From Clostridiales bacterium (GTDB lineage: Bacteria > Bacillota > Clostridia > Lachnospirales > Lachnospiraceae): a DNA stretch of 64,000 nucleotides. The notes below the pieces were generated by a model. The model made no database searches. It was not told where the DNA came from and worked only from the letters and a program-made list of their open reading frames with translations. A program made the translations under genes and the position numbers. The stretch covers positions 142,788 to 206,787 of the forward strand of contig JAGZJZ010000002.1 in the NCBI GenBank assembly GCA_018365455.1. Direction: 5' to 3'. Of the stretch, positions 8,018-15,959 are shown in pieces; the stretch's first letter is position 1; every line of letters starts with the position of its first letter.

Positions 8018-8042
8018 TTATACCATGAAAGGAGTAAATAAC

Positions 8043-8297
8043 GTGGAAAGAAATCTTAGAAAAACCCGTACTGGTAAAGTTGTTAGCGACAAAATGGATA
8101 AGACAATTGTCGTTGCAGTAGAAGACCATGTTAAACATCCTCTTTACAAAAAGATCGTAAAGAGAACATATAAATTAAAAGCACATGATGAAAATAATGA
8201 ATGTAACATTGGTGATACCGTAAAAGTTATGGAAACAAGACCATTATCCAAAGATAAAAGATGGAGACTTGTTGAAATCATCGAGAGAGTTAAATAG
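8043..8297 (+). CDS. rpsQ: 30S ribosomal protein S17 (uS17)
   Basis: 84-residue OB-fold protein binding the 5' domain of 16S rRNA during early assembly. The start GTG at 8043 is chosen because AAAGGAG (8028-8034) is well placed for it. The in-frame ATG at 8025 overlaps the approach to that ribosome-binding site and would add residues absent from relatives. Conserved stretches are RKTRTGKVVSDKMDKTIVV, HPLYKKIVKRTYKLKAHDE and the C-terminal TRPLSKDKRWRLVEI. Confidence 0.94.
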   Translation: MERNLRKTRTGKVVSDKMDKTIVVAVEDHVKHPLYKKIVKRTYKLKAHDENNECNIGDTVKVMETRPLSKDKRWRLVEIIERVK

Positions 8298-8315
8298 TAT
8301 AGGAGGTATATCAGC

Positions 8316-8684
8316 ATGATACAACAAGAGAGTAGACTTAGAGTTGCTGATAACACTGGTGCCAAAGAATTACTTTGTATCAGAGTTATGGGTGGATCTA
8401 CCAGAAGATATGCAAATATCGGCGACATTATCGTAGCTACCGTTAAAGATGCAACACCAGGCGGTGTTGTAAAAAAAGGTGATGTTGTAAAAGCTGTAGT
8501 TGTTCGTACAGTAAAAGGCGCTCGTCGTAAAGACGGTTCTTATATTAAATTCGACGAAAATGCTGCTGTTATTATCAAAGATGACAAGAATCCAAAAGGA
8601 ACTCGTATTTTTGGACCAGTAGCCAGAGAGCTTCGTGAAAAACAATTCATGAAAATTGTTTCCTTAGCTCCTGAAGTATTATAA
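8316..8684 (+). CDS. rplN: 50S ribosomal protein L14 (uL14)
   Basis: 122-residue beta-barrel protein at the subunit interface, forming bridge B8 with 16S rRNA; also the docking site of the silencing factor RsfS. It starts MIQQESRLRVADNTGAKEL, the family signature. ARRKDGSYIKFDENAAVI and the C-terminal RIFGPVARELREK are intact. AGGAGG precedes the start, and rplX follows after 15 bases. Confidence 0.96.
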   Translation: MIQQESRLRVADNTGAKELLCIRVMGGSTRRYANIGDIIVATVKDATPGGVVKKGDVVKAVVVRTVKGARRKDGSYIKFDENAAVIIKDDKNPKGTRIFGPVARELREKQFMKIVSLAPEVL

Positions 8685-8699
8685 GGAGGTGCCAAAAGA

Positions 8700-9011
8700 A
8701 TGTCAGCTATGAAAATTAAAAAAGGCGATTCTGTAAAAGTGATCGCTGGTAAAGATAAAGATAAAGAAGGCAAAGTTCTTGCTGTAGACGTAAAAGCAGG
8801 TCGTGTACTTGTAGAAGGCGTTAGCATGATTACAAAGCATTCCAAACCGTCAGCAGCGAATCAGCAGGGTGGGATCATCAATAAAGAGGCGTTTATCGAT
8901 GTTTCTAACGTTATGCTGCTTCACAAAGGAAAAACAACAAGAGTTGGTTTTAAGATGGATGGAGACAAAAAAGTTCGTTTTGCGAAAGCAACTGGCGAAG
9001 TGATCGATTAA
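8700..9011 (+). CDS. rplX: 50S ribosomal protein L24 (uL24)
   Basis: 103-residue assembly-initiating protein of the large subunit with an N-terminal KOW motif, visible as IKKGDSVKVIAGKDKDKEG at residues 5-23. The TKHSKPSAANQQGGIINKE loop is typical. The ATG at 8700 lies about 10 bases after AAGGAGG and is preferred over the in-frame ATG at 8709. Length matches the family (about 101-105). Confidence 0.95.
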   Translation: MSAMKIKKGDSVKVIAGKDKDKEGKVLAVDVKAGRVLVEGVSMITKHSKPSAANQQGGIINKEAFIDVSNVMLLHKGKTTRVGFKMDGDKKVRFAKATGEVID

Positions 9012-9033
9012 TTAAGAGAGGAGGCCGCACAAG

Positions 9034-9573
9034 TTGAGTAGACTGAAAGAAACTTACAAGAATGAGATCGTAGAAGCTATGATCAAAAAATTTGGATATA
9101 AAAATGTAATGGAAGTACCGAAGCTTGATAAAGTTGTTATCAATATGGGCGTTGGTGAAGCAAAAGATAATGCTAAATTATTAGAAACTGCTGTAAAAGA
9201 TATGGAAACCATTGCAGGACAGAAGGCAGTTCTTACCAGAGCAAAGAATTCTGTTGCTAATTTCAAAATCCGTGAAGGTATGGCAATCGGATGTAAGGTA
9301 ACACTTCGTGGCGAGAGAATGTATGAATTTGTTGATCGTCTGATCAATTTAGCATTACCTCGTGTACGTGACTTTAGAGGTGTAAACCCTAACGCATTTG
9401 ATGGAAGAGGTAACTATGCACTGGGTATTAAAGAACAGTTGATTTTCCCTGAAATCGAATACGATAAAGTAGACAAGGTTAGAGGTATGGACGTAATTTT
9501 CGTTACGACTGCTAAGACTGACGAAGAAGCTCGTGAATTATTGGCACAGTTCAATATGCCGTTTACTAAATAG
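9034..9573 (+). CDS. rplE: 50S ribosomal protein L5 (uL5)
   Basis: 179-residue protein of the central protuberance that binds 5S rRNA and contacts P-site tRNA. The start is TTG at 9034, supported by GAGGAGG 10 bases upstream and the usual beginning MSRLKETYKNEI. Signature stretches are KVVINMGVGEAKDN, RAKNSVANFKIREGMAIGCKVTLRG and RDFRGVNPNAFDGRGNYALG. A non-ATG start for an abundant protein is slightly unusual but clear here. Confidence 0.96.
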   Translation: MSRLKETYKNEIVEAMIKKFGYKNVMEVPKLDKVVINMGVGEAKDNAKLLETAVKDMETIAGQKAVLTRAKNSVANFKIREGMAIGCKVTLRGERMYEFVDRLINLALPRVRDFRGVNPNAFDGRGNYALGIKEQLIFPEIEYDKVDKVRGMDVIFVTTAKTDEEARELLAQFNMPFTK

Positions 9574-9591
9574 TTATAGGAGGGAAATTTC

Positions 9592-9777
9592 ATGGCTAAA
9601 ACAGCAATGAAAATCAAACAGCAACGTCCGGCAAAATTCTCTACAAGAGAATACAGCCGTTGTAGAATCTGTGGACGTCCACATGCTTATTTAAGAAAAT
9701 ACGGAATCTGCAGAATCTGCTTCCGTGAATTAGCATATAAAGGACAGATCCCAGGCGTGAAAAAAGCAAGCTGGTAG
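9592..9777 (+). CDS. rpsN: 30S ribosomal protein S14, zinc type (uS14)
   Basis: 61-residue short S14 of the zinc-containing (C+) class. The zinc ribbon ligands are Cys24, Cys27, Cys40 and Cys43 (CRIC and CRIC around GRPHAYLRKYGI). It acts in the head of the small subunit, late in assembly. The start ATG follows AGGAGGG. The C-terminal GQIPGVKKASW is the standard end. Position between rplE and rpsH is standard for Firmicutes. Confidence 0.96.
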   Translation: MAKTAMKIKQQRPAKFSTREYSRCRICGRPHAYLRKYGICRICFRELAYKGQIPGVKKASW

Positions 9778-9806
9778 GATAAAGTAGTAGAGAGGAGGCA
9801 ACTTAA

Positions 9807-10208
9807 ATGACAATGAGCGATCCAATCGCAGATATGCTTACAAGAATTCGTAATGCAAATACTGCTAAACATGATACAGTAGATGTACCTGCTTCTAAAA
9901 TGAAAATTGCTATTGCAAACATTCTTTTAGATCAAGGTTATATTGCAAAATATGATATCGTAGAAGATGGCAACTTTAATACAATCCGTATTACATTAAA
10001 ATACGGTGCAGATAAAAATGAAAAGATAATTACAGGTCTTAAGAGAATTTCTAAACCAGGTTTACGTGTATACGCAAACAAGGAAGAACTTCCAAAAGTA
10101 CTTGGAGGTTTAGGCGTAGCAATTATTTCTACCAACCAGGGTGTTATCACTGACAAAGAAGCTAGAAAGCTTCAGGTAGGCGGAGAAGTCCTGGCATTTG
10201 TTTGGTAG
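9807..10208 (+). CDS. rpsH: 30S ribosomal protein S8 (uS8)
   Basis: 133-residue protein binding the central domain of 16S rRNA; in E. coli it is the repressor of the spc operon. It begins MTMSDPIADMLTRIRNAN and has the usual central VDVPASKMKIAIA. The C-terminal block IISTNQGVITDKEARK and GGEVLAFVW is complete. AGAGGAGG precedes the ATG. A 200-base gap with repeated short motifs follows, unusually long for this operon. Confidence 0.96.
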   Translation: MTMSDPIADMLTRIRNANTAKHDTVDVPASKMKIAIANILLDQGYIAKYDIVEDGNFNTIRITLKYGADKNEKIITGLKRISKPGLRVYANKEELPKVLGGLGVAIISTNQGVITDKEARKLQVGGEVLAFVW

Positions 10209-10217
10209 CCTGTGAAC

Positions 10218-10326
10218 ACTTAGCGAGGTTCTTGCGAGCTTAGTGAGAACGGCCGTCACGAAACTTAGTGAAACCGAGCCGGAGGCGAAAGTTGAACTTA
10301 GTTGAGCTGACGTGTAGAGCATTTAG
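10218..10326 (+). repeat. Series of short TTAG-centred repeats between rpsH and rplF
   Basis: The 200-base gap holds five degenerate copies of a (A/G)(C/T)TTAG motif, mostly followed by YGA, at 10218, 10238, 10263, 10296 and 10321. Most sit in short self-complementary settings, for example GTTCT/AGAAC around the second copy and AAC-TTA-GTT at the fourth. A further small AGGG/CCCT stem lies near 10361-10376. There is no open reading frame and no T-run. Confidence 0.5.
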
Positions 10327-10408
10327 TATGCTTAATCATCATAGAAGTTACTGAAAACAGAGAGGGCTTTGTCCCTTTCCGAAAATTTAAGTAAGGAGGA
10401 CATATCAA

Positions 10409-10948
10409 ATGTCACGTATCGGAAGAATGCCAGTAGCAGTTCCGGCAGGCGTTACTGTTGAAATTGCAGAAGGCAATAAAGTTACTGTAAAAGGTAGCAA
10501 AGGTACACTTGAAAGAGTATTACCTGTTGAAATGGAAATCAAATTAGAAGATGGTCAGGTTCTTGTAACAAGACCAAACGACTTAAAGAAAATGAAATCA
10601 TTACATGGTTTAACTAGAACTTTAATCTCTAACATGGTTGTAGGTGTTAGTGAAGGATATCAGAAAGTTCTTGAAGTAAATGGTGTTGGTTACAAAGCAG
10701 CAAAAGCTGGTAATAAATTAACATTATCTCTTGGATATTCCCATCCGGTAGAAATGATCGATCCAGAAGGATTAGAGTCTGCTGTAGAAGGAAATAAGAT
10801 CATTGTAAAAGGTATCGATAAAGAAAAAGTTGGCCAATACGCAGCTGAAATCAGAGAGAAGAGAAAACCGGAACCTTATAAAGGAAAAGGTATTAAATAT
10901 GCTGATGAAGTTATTAGACGTAAAGTTGGTAAGACTGGTAAGAAATAA
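10409..10948 (+). CDS. rplF: 50S ribosomal protein L6 (uL6)
   Basis: 179-residue two-domain protein near the sarcin-ricin loop and the factor-binding site. It begins MSRIGRMPVAVPAGV. The C-terminal domain carries the strict signature KPEPYKGKGIKYADEVIRRKVGK. AAGGAGG lies before the start. The long preceding gap with hairpins may tune its translation or mRNA stability. Length is normal, and rplR follows after 17 bases. Confidence 0.96.
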   Translation: MSRIGRMPVAVPAGVTVEIAEGNKVTVKGSKGTLERVLPVEMEIKLEDGQVLVTRPNDLKKMKSLHGLTRTLISNMVVGVSEGYQKVLEVNGVGYKAAKAGNKLTLSLGYSHPVEMIDPEGLESAVEGNKIIVKGIDKEKVGQYAAEIREKRKPEPYKGKGIKYADEVIRRKVGKTGKK

Positions 10949-10965
10949 TTAAGGAGAGTGTGAAA

Positions 10966-11334
10966 ATGGTTAATAAAGAATCCAGAACAAAAGTTCGCGA
11001 AAAAAAACACCTGAAAATTCGTAATCGTTTCAGCGGAACTACTGAAAGACCACGTTTAGCAGTGTTTAGAAGTAATAATCATATGTATGCTCAAATTATT
11101 GACGATACAGTTGGAAATACACTTGTTTCAGCTTCCACCCTTCAGAAGGATGTAAAAGCGGAATTAGAAAAGACCAATAACGTTGATGCAGCAGCATATT
11201 TAGGTACTGTTATTGCAAAAAAGGCTTTGGAAAAAGGTATTACAACTGTTGTCTTTGATAGAGGCGGCTTCATATATCAGGGTAAAATCAAAGCATTAGC
11301 AGATGCAGCTAGAGAAGCTGGTCTAGAATTTTAG
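10966..11334 (+). CDS. rplR: 50S ribosomal protein L18 (uL18)
   Basis: 122-residue 5S rRNA-binding protein of the central protuberance. The start is ATG 10966, 9 bases after AAGGAG; an in-frame GTG at 10960 is too close to that site. The protein starts MVNKESRTKVREKKHLKIR and includes RPRLAVFRSNNHMYAQIIDD and VVFDRGGFIYQGKIKALADAAREAGL, all typical. The stop lies within the AGGAGG that serves rpsE. Confidence 0.95.
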   Translation: MVNKESRTKVREKKHLKIRNRFSGTTERPRLAVFRSNNHMYAQIIDDTVGNTLVSASTLQKDVKAELEKTNNVDAAAYLGTVIAKKALEKGITTVVFDRGGFIYQGKIKALADAAREAGLEF

Positions 11335-11346
11335 GAGGTAGAACAC

Positions 11347-11856
11347 ATGAAACATACAATTATTGATGCTAGCAGCTTAGAATTGAATGAAAAAGTAGTA
11401 TCAATTAAACGTGTTACAAAAGTTGTTAAAGGTGGTCGTAACTTCCGTTTTACAGCTTTGGTAGTTGTTGGTGATGGCAACGGACACGTTGGCGCTGGAC
11501 TTGGTAAAGCTACTGAGATTCCAGAAGCTATCCGTAAAGGAAAAGAAGATGCTGCTAAAAAGCTCATCAATGTATCTTTAGATGACAATGCTAGTATCCC
11601 ACATGATTTTCAGGGTAAATTCGGTGGTGCTTCCGTATTGTTAAAAAGAGCTCCTGAAGGTACCGGTGTTATCGCTGGTGGTCCTGCACGTAGCGTACTT
11701 GAGCTTGCAGGCATCAAAAACATCCGTACAAAATCTTTAGGATCAAACAATAAACAAAACGTAGTACTTGCAACAATCGAAGGCTTAAGACAGATCAAGT
11801 CTCCTGAAGAAGTTGCTAGACTTCGCGGAAAATCTGTTGAAGAGATTCTGGCGTAA
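11347..11856 (+). CDS. rpsE: 30S ribosomal protein S5 (uS5)
   Basis: 169-residue protein with an N-terminal dsRBD-like fold; it contacts S4 and S8, influences decoding accuracy and is a spectinomycin-resistance site. The signature region is visible as KGGRNFRFTALVVVGDGNGHVG, including the loop where spectinomycin mutations occur. GGPARSVLELAGIKNIRTKSLGSNN follows. AGGAGG precedes the start. It leads directly into rpmD, 14 bases downstream. Confidence 0.96.
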   Translation: MKHTIIDASSLELNEKVVSIKRVTKVVKGGRNFRFTALVVVGDGNGHVGAGLGKATEIPEAIRKGKEDAAKKLINVSLDDNASIPHDFQGKFGGASVLLKRAPEGTGVIAGGPARSVLELAGIKNIRTKSLGSNNKQNVVLATIEGLRQIKSPEEVARLRGKSVEEILA

Positions 11857-11870
11857 GGAGGATTTGAAAA

Positions 11871-12053
11871 ATGGCAGATAAAGTAAAAGTTACATTAGTT
11901 AAATCTACAATCGGTGCTATTCCAAAACATTGTGCAACTGTAGCAGCTTTGGGACTGAAAAAAGTAAATAAATCAGTTGAGTTACCAAACAATGCAGCTA
12001 CCATGGGAATGGTTAAACAAGTACAGCACTTAGTGAAAGTAGAAGAAATCTAA
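11871..12053 (+). CDS. rpmD: 50S ribosomal protein L30 (uL30)
   Basis: 60-residue small protein of the large subunit, present in many but not all bacteria. It begins MADKVKVTLVKSTIG and carries the family core IPKHCATVAALGLKKVNKSVELPNN, followed by MGMVKQVQHLVKVEE. AAGGAGG lies upstream. Length equals the family standard. Confidence 0.95.
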   Translation: MADKVKVTLVKSTIGAIPKHCATVAALGLKKVNKSVELPNNAATMGMVKQVQHLVKVEEI

Positions 12054-12076
12054 ATTATTGATAAGGAGGTGTCGAG

Positions 12077-12517
12077 ATGGATTTATCAAATTTACAGCCT
12101 GCTGAAGGTTCGAAACACAGTGATAACTTCAGAAGAGGACGTGGACACGGTTCAGGAAACGGTAAAACTGCTGGTAAAGGACATAAAGGACAGAAAGCTC
12201 GTTCAGGAGCACCAAGAATTGGCTTCGAAGGTGGTCAGATGCCTTTATACAGACGTATCCCGAAGAGAGGTTTCACGAACAGAAATACTCTTGAAATTGA
12301 AGCTATCAACGTTAGCGAGCTTGAAAGATTTGAAAATGATACCGAAGTTACCATTGAAACATTGATGGAAGCAGGTGTTATTAAAAGTCCAAAAGATGGC
12401 GTTAAGATACTTGGCAACGGTGAACTTACAAAGAAGCTTACTGTTAAAGTAAATGCCTTCAGTGAAGGTGCAAAAACTAAAATAGAAGCACTTGGTGGAA
12501 AAGCAGAGGTGATCTAA
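12077..12517 (+). CDS. rplO: 50S ribosomal protein L15 (uL15)
   Basis: 146-residue protein with a long glycine/basic N-terminal extension into the large subunit, seen as RGRGHGSGNGKTAGKGHKGQ. The conserved FEGGQMPLYRRIPKRGF stretch follows. The start ATG at 12077 sits 8 bases after AAGGAGGTG. Its stop TAA overlaps the secY ATG by one base, so synthesis of L15 and SecY is probably coupled. Confidence 0.96.
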   Translation: MDLSNLQPAEGSKHSDNFRRGRGHGSGNGKTAGKGHKGQKARSGAPRIGFEGGQMPLYRRIPKRGFTNRNTLEIEAINVSELERFENDTEVTIETLMEAGVIKSPKDGVKILGNGELTKKLTVKVNAFSEGAKTKIEALGGKAEVI

Positions 12518-13833
12518 TGTTAGAGACGCTACGAAATGCATTTAAAATTAAGGAAGTACGAAAAAAGATTTTCTTCACGTTTTTGATGCTGGTAGTAATA
12601 AGATTGGGCTCTCAGCTTCCTGTTCCAGGAGTGGATCGAACATTCTTAGCCAATTGGTTTTCAAACCAGACCGGTGATGCATTTAATTTTTTTAGTGCAT
12701 TTACCGGCGGCTCTTTCGAGAAGATGTCAATATTCGCATTGAATATTACACCTTATATTACATCTTCGATCATTATCCAGCTTCTTACAATTGCAATACC
12801 TAAGTTAGAGGAAATGCAAAAAGAAGGGGAGGATGGCAGGAAGAAACTTACTGCTATTACCCGTTATGTAACGGTAGCATTAGCATTAATTGAATCAATT
12901 GCCATGGCAATTGGTTTTGGTAACAAAGGATTAATTCCGGATATGAACTTCGTGAAAGCATTTATGGTTGTAGTTGCATTAACAGCCGGTTCTGCTTTCT
13001 TAATGTGGGTTGGTGAACGTATCACAGAAAAGGGTGTTGGAAATGGTATTTCCATTGTATTGATGATTAATATCCTTTCCAGAATCCCTTCTGATTTAAC
13101 TACACTCTACACTACATTTGTAAAAGGAAAATCTGTTGCCCGCGGTTCACTGGCAGCATTAGTAATCCTTGCAGTTATAGTAGTTACAGTTGTGCTAGTT
13201 ATACTTTTGAATGACGCACAGAGAAGGATCCCTGTTCAGTATGCAAAGAAAATGCAGGGACGGAAGATGGTCGGTGGCCAGTCCACACATATTCCGCTGA
13301 AAGTAAATACAGCTGGAGTTATTCCGGTTATCTTTGCATCTTCCCTGATGTCCATGCCGACTGTTATTGCATCGTTCTTAGGGAAGACCGGCGGAACTGG
13401 CGTTGGCGGAACCATCCTTGGAATGATGAGCCAGAACAACTGGTTTAGTCCAAAACAGCCGATTTATTCGGTTGGTTTGGTACTGTACATTGCTCTGATC
13501 ATTTTCTTTGCGTATTTCTATACATCCATTACATTCAATCCAATTGAAGTAGCGGATAATATGAAAAAGCAAGGTGGATTTATTCCGGGTATCCGTCCTG
13601 GAAAGCCAACTACAGATTACTTAAACAAAATATTAAATTATCTCGTATTCTTGGGAGCTGTAGGACTTACAATTGTTGTTATAATCCCAATCTTCTTTAA
13701 CGGAGTATTTGGTGCATATGTTTCCTTTGGTGGTACATCCATCATCATCATCGTAGGTGTTGTTCTGGAAACATTAAAGCAAATTGAATCACAGATGTTA
13801 GTACGTAATTATAAAGGCTTCTTAAGTGAGTAA
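12517..13833 (+). CDS. secY: Protein translocase channel subunit SecY
   Basis: 438-residue central channel of the SecYEG translocon in the cytoplasmic membrane, moving unfolded proteins driven by SecA or the ribosome. Ten hydrophobic segments are recognisable. Signatures include RLGSQLPVPGVD in the first periplasmic zone, ITPYITSSIIIQLLT, GVGNGISIVLM, and the SecA/ribosome-contacting loops with NDAQRRIPVQYAKKMQGRK and KKQGGFIPGIRPG. It overlaps the rplO stop by one base. Two strong hairpins follow before adk. Confidence 0.97.
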   Translation: MLETLRNAFKIKEVRKKIFFTFLMLVVIRLGSQLPVPGVDRTFLANWFSNQTGDAFNFFSAFTGGSFEKMSIFALNITPYITSSIIIQLLTIAIPKLEEMQKEGEDGRKKLTAITRYVTVALALIESIAMAIGFGNKGLIPDMNFVKAFMVVVALTAGSAFLMWVGERITEKGVGNGISIVLMINILSRIPSDLTTLYTTFVKGKSVARGSLAALVILAVIVVTVVLVILLNDAQRRIPVQYAKKMQGRKMVGGQSTHIPLKVNTAGVIPVIFASSLMSMPTVIASFLGKTGGTGVGGTILGMMSQNNWFSPKQPIYSVGLVLYIALIIFFAYFYTSITFNPIEVADNMKKQGGFIPGIRPGKPTTDYLNKILNYLVFLGAVGLTIVVIIPIFFNGVFGAYVSFGGTSIIIIVGVVLETLKQIESQMLVRNYKGFLSE

Positions 13834-13847
13834 ACAGTGTACTGCAT

Positions 13848-13885
13848 CACTTACTGTTGTCTGCACAGGCAGACAGCGGTAGGTG
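13848..13885 (+). promoter_or_regulatory. Long hairpin after secY
   Basis: A continuous 17-bp stem with four GU pairs (13848-13864 with 13869-13885) and the tetraloop ACAG starts 14 bases after the secY stop. There is no T-run, so a role in mRNA processing or stabilisation is more likely than termination. Confidence 0.55.
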
Positions 13886-13915
13886 GGTAGTGCACTTAAA
13901 TGCTATATAGGATGG

Positions 13916-13949
13916 ATAATATCTGTTCATTGTTTTGAACAGATATTAT
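13916..13949 (+). promoter_or_regulatory. Perfect 14-bp hairpin before adk
   Basis: Bases 13916-13929 and 13936-13949 are perfectly complementary around a 6-base loop (TTGTTT). An alternative pairing of GATAAT (13915-13920) with ATTATC (13952-13957) exists. There is no following T-run. It lies 39 bases before the adk start. Confidence 0.55.
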
Positions 13950-13988
13950 GGATTATCAAAAATGTCCAAGGAAAGGTAGGGGTAAAGT

Positions 13989-14633
13989 ATGAAAATAATC
14001 ATGTTAGGTGCACCTGGAGCCGGTAAGGGAACACAGGCTAAGAAAATTGCAGATAAGTATCAGATTCCGCATATTTCTACAGGAGACATTTTCCGTGCCA
14101 ATATTAAGAACGGAACGGAACTGGGAAAGAAAGCGAAAACTTACATGGATCAGGGGCTGTTAGTGCCGGATGAGCTGGTAGTGGATCTGGTAGTGGACAG
14201 AGTACAGCAGAGCGATTGTGCAAATGGCTATGTTCTGGATGGTTTCCCAAGAACGATTCCTCAGGCGGAAGCATTAGATGCAGCACTTGCTAAATTAGGC
14301 GATAAAGTGGATTTCGCAATTAATGTAGAAGTTCCCGACGAAAATATCATCAACCGTATGGGTGGAAGAAGAGCCTGTGTAGGCTGTGGTGCTACATACC
14401 ATGTTGCGTATAACCCTCCCAAAAAGGAAGGATTCTGTGACATTGACGGTGATAAGCTGATCTTAAGAGATGATGACAAACCGGAAACAGTTAAGAAGCG
14501 TCTGGATGTATACCATGATCAGACACAGCCGTTAATTGAGTATTACAGCAGCAAGCAAATATTAAAAGAAGTAGATGGCACTGTAGATATGGAAGACGTA
14601 TTTACCGCTATCGTACAGATATTAGGAGTGTAA
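13989..14633 (+). CDS. adk: Adenylate kinase
   Basis: 214-residue cytoplasmic enzyme that interconverts ATP plus AMP with two ADP. The P-loop is GAPGAGKGT (residues 7-15); the AMP-binding DGFPRT is at 84-89. The lid is the long zinc type: Cys130, Cys133, Cys150 and Asp153, the same Cys-Cys-Cys-Asp set known from Geobacillus stearothermophilus. The GGRRAC stretch starts the lid. It follows secY as in most bacteria. A GGAAAGGTAGGGG ribosome-binding region precedes the ATG. Confidence 0.97.
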   Translation: MKIIMLGAPGAGKGTQAKKIADKYQIPHISTGDIFRANIKNGTELGKKAKTYMDQGLLVPDELVVDLVVDRVQQSDCANGYVLDGFPRTIPQAEALDAALAKLGDKVDFAINVEVPDENIINRMGGRRACVGCGATYHVAYNPPKKEGFCDIDGDKLILRDDDKPETVKKRLDVYHDQTQPLIEYYSSKQILKEVDGTVDMEDVFTAIVQILGV

Positions 14634-14637
14634 CACT

Positions 14638-15402
14638 ATGTCAGTAACAATAAAGTCTGCAAAAGAAATTGAACTTATGAGAGAAGCTGGAAGATTACTT
14701 GAGATAACTCATAATGAATTGGCAAAGGCGATCAAACCGGGAATATCCACCCTGGAAATCGATCAGCTTGGCGAGCAGATTATCAGAAGCTTTGGCTGTA
14801 CTCCTAATTTTCTGAATTATAATGGATATCCGGCATCAATCTGCGTTTCCGTTAACGACGAAGTCGTACATGGAATTCCTTCTAAAAGCCGTATTTTACA
14901 AGAAGGAGACATCGTCAGCCTGGATGCAGGACTTATCTACAAAGGCTTTCACTCTGATGCAGCCAGAACCCATGGGGTAGGTGAAATCAGCAAGGAAGCA
15001 AAACAACTGATTGAAGTAACAAAACAGTCTTTCTTTGAGGGGATCAAATTTGCAAGGGCAGGACATCATCTGCATGAGATTTCAGCAGCGGTTCAGGCAT
15101 ATGCTGAGAGCTTTGGCTATGGCGTAGTCCGTGATCTGGTTGGACATGGAATAGGAACCAGCCTGCATGAGGATCCTCAGATTCCCAATTTTGCACAGAA
15201 GCGCAGAGGTATCCGCCTTCAGCCTGGAATGACCCTGGCTATTGAGCCAATGATTAATGCCGGCCGCTATGATGTAGAGTGGCTGGATGATGACTGGACG
15301 GTAGTAACAGAAGACGGTTCCTGGTCTGCTCATTATGAAAATACCGTATTGATTACGGAAGATGAGCCTGAAATTTTAACTTTAGGCCGTATAGATGAAT
15401 AA
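14638..15402 (+). CDS. map: Methionine aminopeptidase, type I
   Basis: 254-residue metalloenzyme removing the initiator methionine from nascent proteins. The five metal ligands of the family are in place: Asp in SLDAGLIYKG, Asp in FHSDAARTHGVG, His in GHGIGTSLHEDP, Glu in LAIEPMI and Glu in HYENTVLIT. It starts 4 bases after the adk stop, so it is co-transcribed and probably re-initiated. Length is that of bacterial type Ia enzymes. Confidence 0.97.
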   Translation: MSVTIKSAKEIELMREAGRLLEITHNELAKAIKPGISTLEIDQLGEQIIRSFGCTPNFLNYNGYPASICVSVNDEVVHGIPSKSRILQEGDIVSLDAGLIYKGFHSDAARTHGVGEISKEAKQLIEVTKQSFFEGIKFARAGHHLHEISAAVQAYAESFGYGVVRDLVGHGIGTSLHEDPQIPNFAQKRRGIRLQPGMTLAIEPMINAGRYDVEWLDDDWTVVTEDGSWSAHYENTVLITEDEPEILTLGRIDE

Positions 15403-15414
15403 TGAGGGCAAAAA

Positions 15415-15681
15415 ATGGAAAGATTTGAGATAGGAATGCTGGCTATATCAAGAGCCGGTCACGATAAGGACTGTCTGTATGTAATAAGTGCCATAGATGG
15501 TGAATATGTATATCTGACGGATGGCAGGTTAAAACCCCTGGAACATCCTAAGAAGAAGAAGACTAAGCATATCCAGGTGATCCGCATGGTTCCAGAGGAA
15601 TTGTGTGGTGCACCTATGGAGTCACTTAAAAATGAAGAGATCAAACGAGCAATTAAGCATTATCGCAATCACAGAAAATAG
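15415..15681 (+). CDS. KOW-domain RNA-binding protein (L14e-like)
   Basis: 88-residue protein with an N-terminal KOW-like barrel (RFEIGMLAISRAGHDKDCLYV) and a basic tail (RAIKHYRNHRK). Proteins of this kind sit between map and infA in many Firmicutes and are annotated as KOW-domain or ribosomal L14E/L6E-like RNA-binding proteins. The conserved lysine cluster PKKKKTKH near residues 45-52 supports RNA binding. It begins 12 bases after map. The exact role is unknown; an association with the ribosome is inference. Confidence 0.8.
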   Translation: MERFEIGMLAISRAGHDKDCLYVISAIDGEYVYLTDGRLKPLEHPKKKKTKHIQVIRMVPEELCGAPMESLKNEEIKRAIKHYRNHRK

Positions 15682-15722
15682 ATAATGTCAATCAGGTGAA
15701 GAAAGTTTCAGGAGGTTTTTAA

Positions 15723-15941
15723 ATGTCAAAAGTAGATGTTATTGAAGTAGAAGGAACTGTGTTAGAGAAATTACCAAATGCGATGTTTAAAGTAGAATTG
15801 GAAAATAAACATGTGGTATTAGCACACATCAGCGGAAAATTACGTATGAATTTTATTCGTATTCTTCCGGGTGACAAAGTTACAATCGAATTATCACCAT
15901 ACGATTTAGATAAAGGCCGTATTATTTGGAGAGATAAGTAA
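15723..15941 (+). CDS. infA: Translation initiation factor IF-1
   Basis: 72-residue OB-fold factor that binds the 30S A site during initiation. It starts MSKVDVIEVEGTVLEKLPN and ends GRIIWRDK, both diagnostic. The central HISGKLRMNFIRILPGDKV is complete. AGGAGG precedes the ATG. A promoter and two hairpins separate it from rpmJ. Confidence 0.96.
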   Translation: MSKVDVIEVEGTVLEKLPNAMFKVELENKHVVLAHISGKLRMNFIRILPGDKVTIELSPYDLDKGRIIWRDK

Positions 15942-15959
15942 AAAAAGTTAATATTTTGC

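Noticed and set aside
10218..10326. TTAG repeats as a CRISPR array
   Set aside because: The repeats are short, degenerate and unevenly spaced, and no cas gene is present.
12069..12365. 98-codon frame overlapping rplO
   Set aside because: It is an alternative frame of rplO, with no family resemblance. It begins inside the rplO ribosome-binding region.
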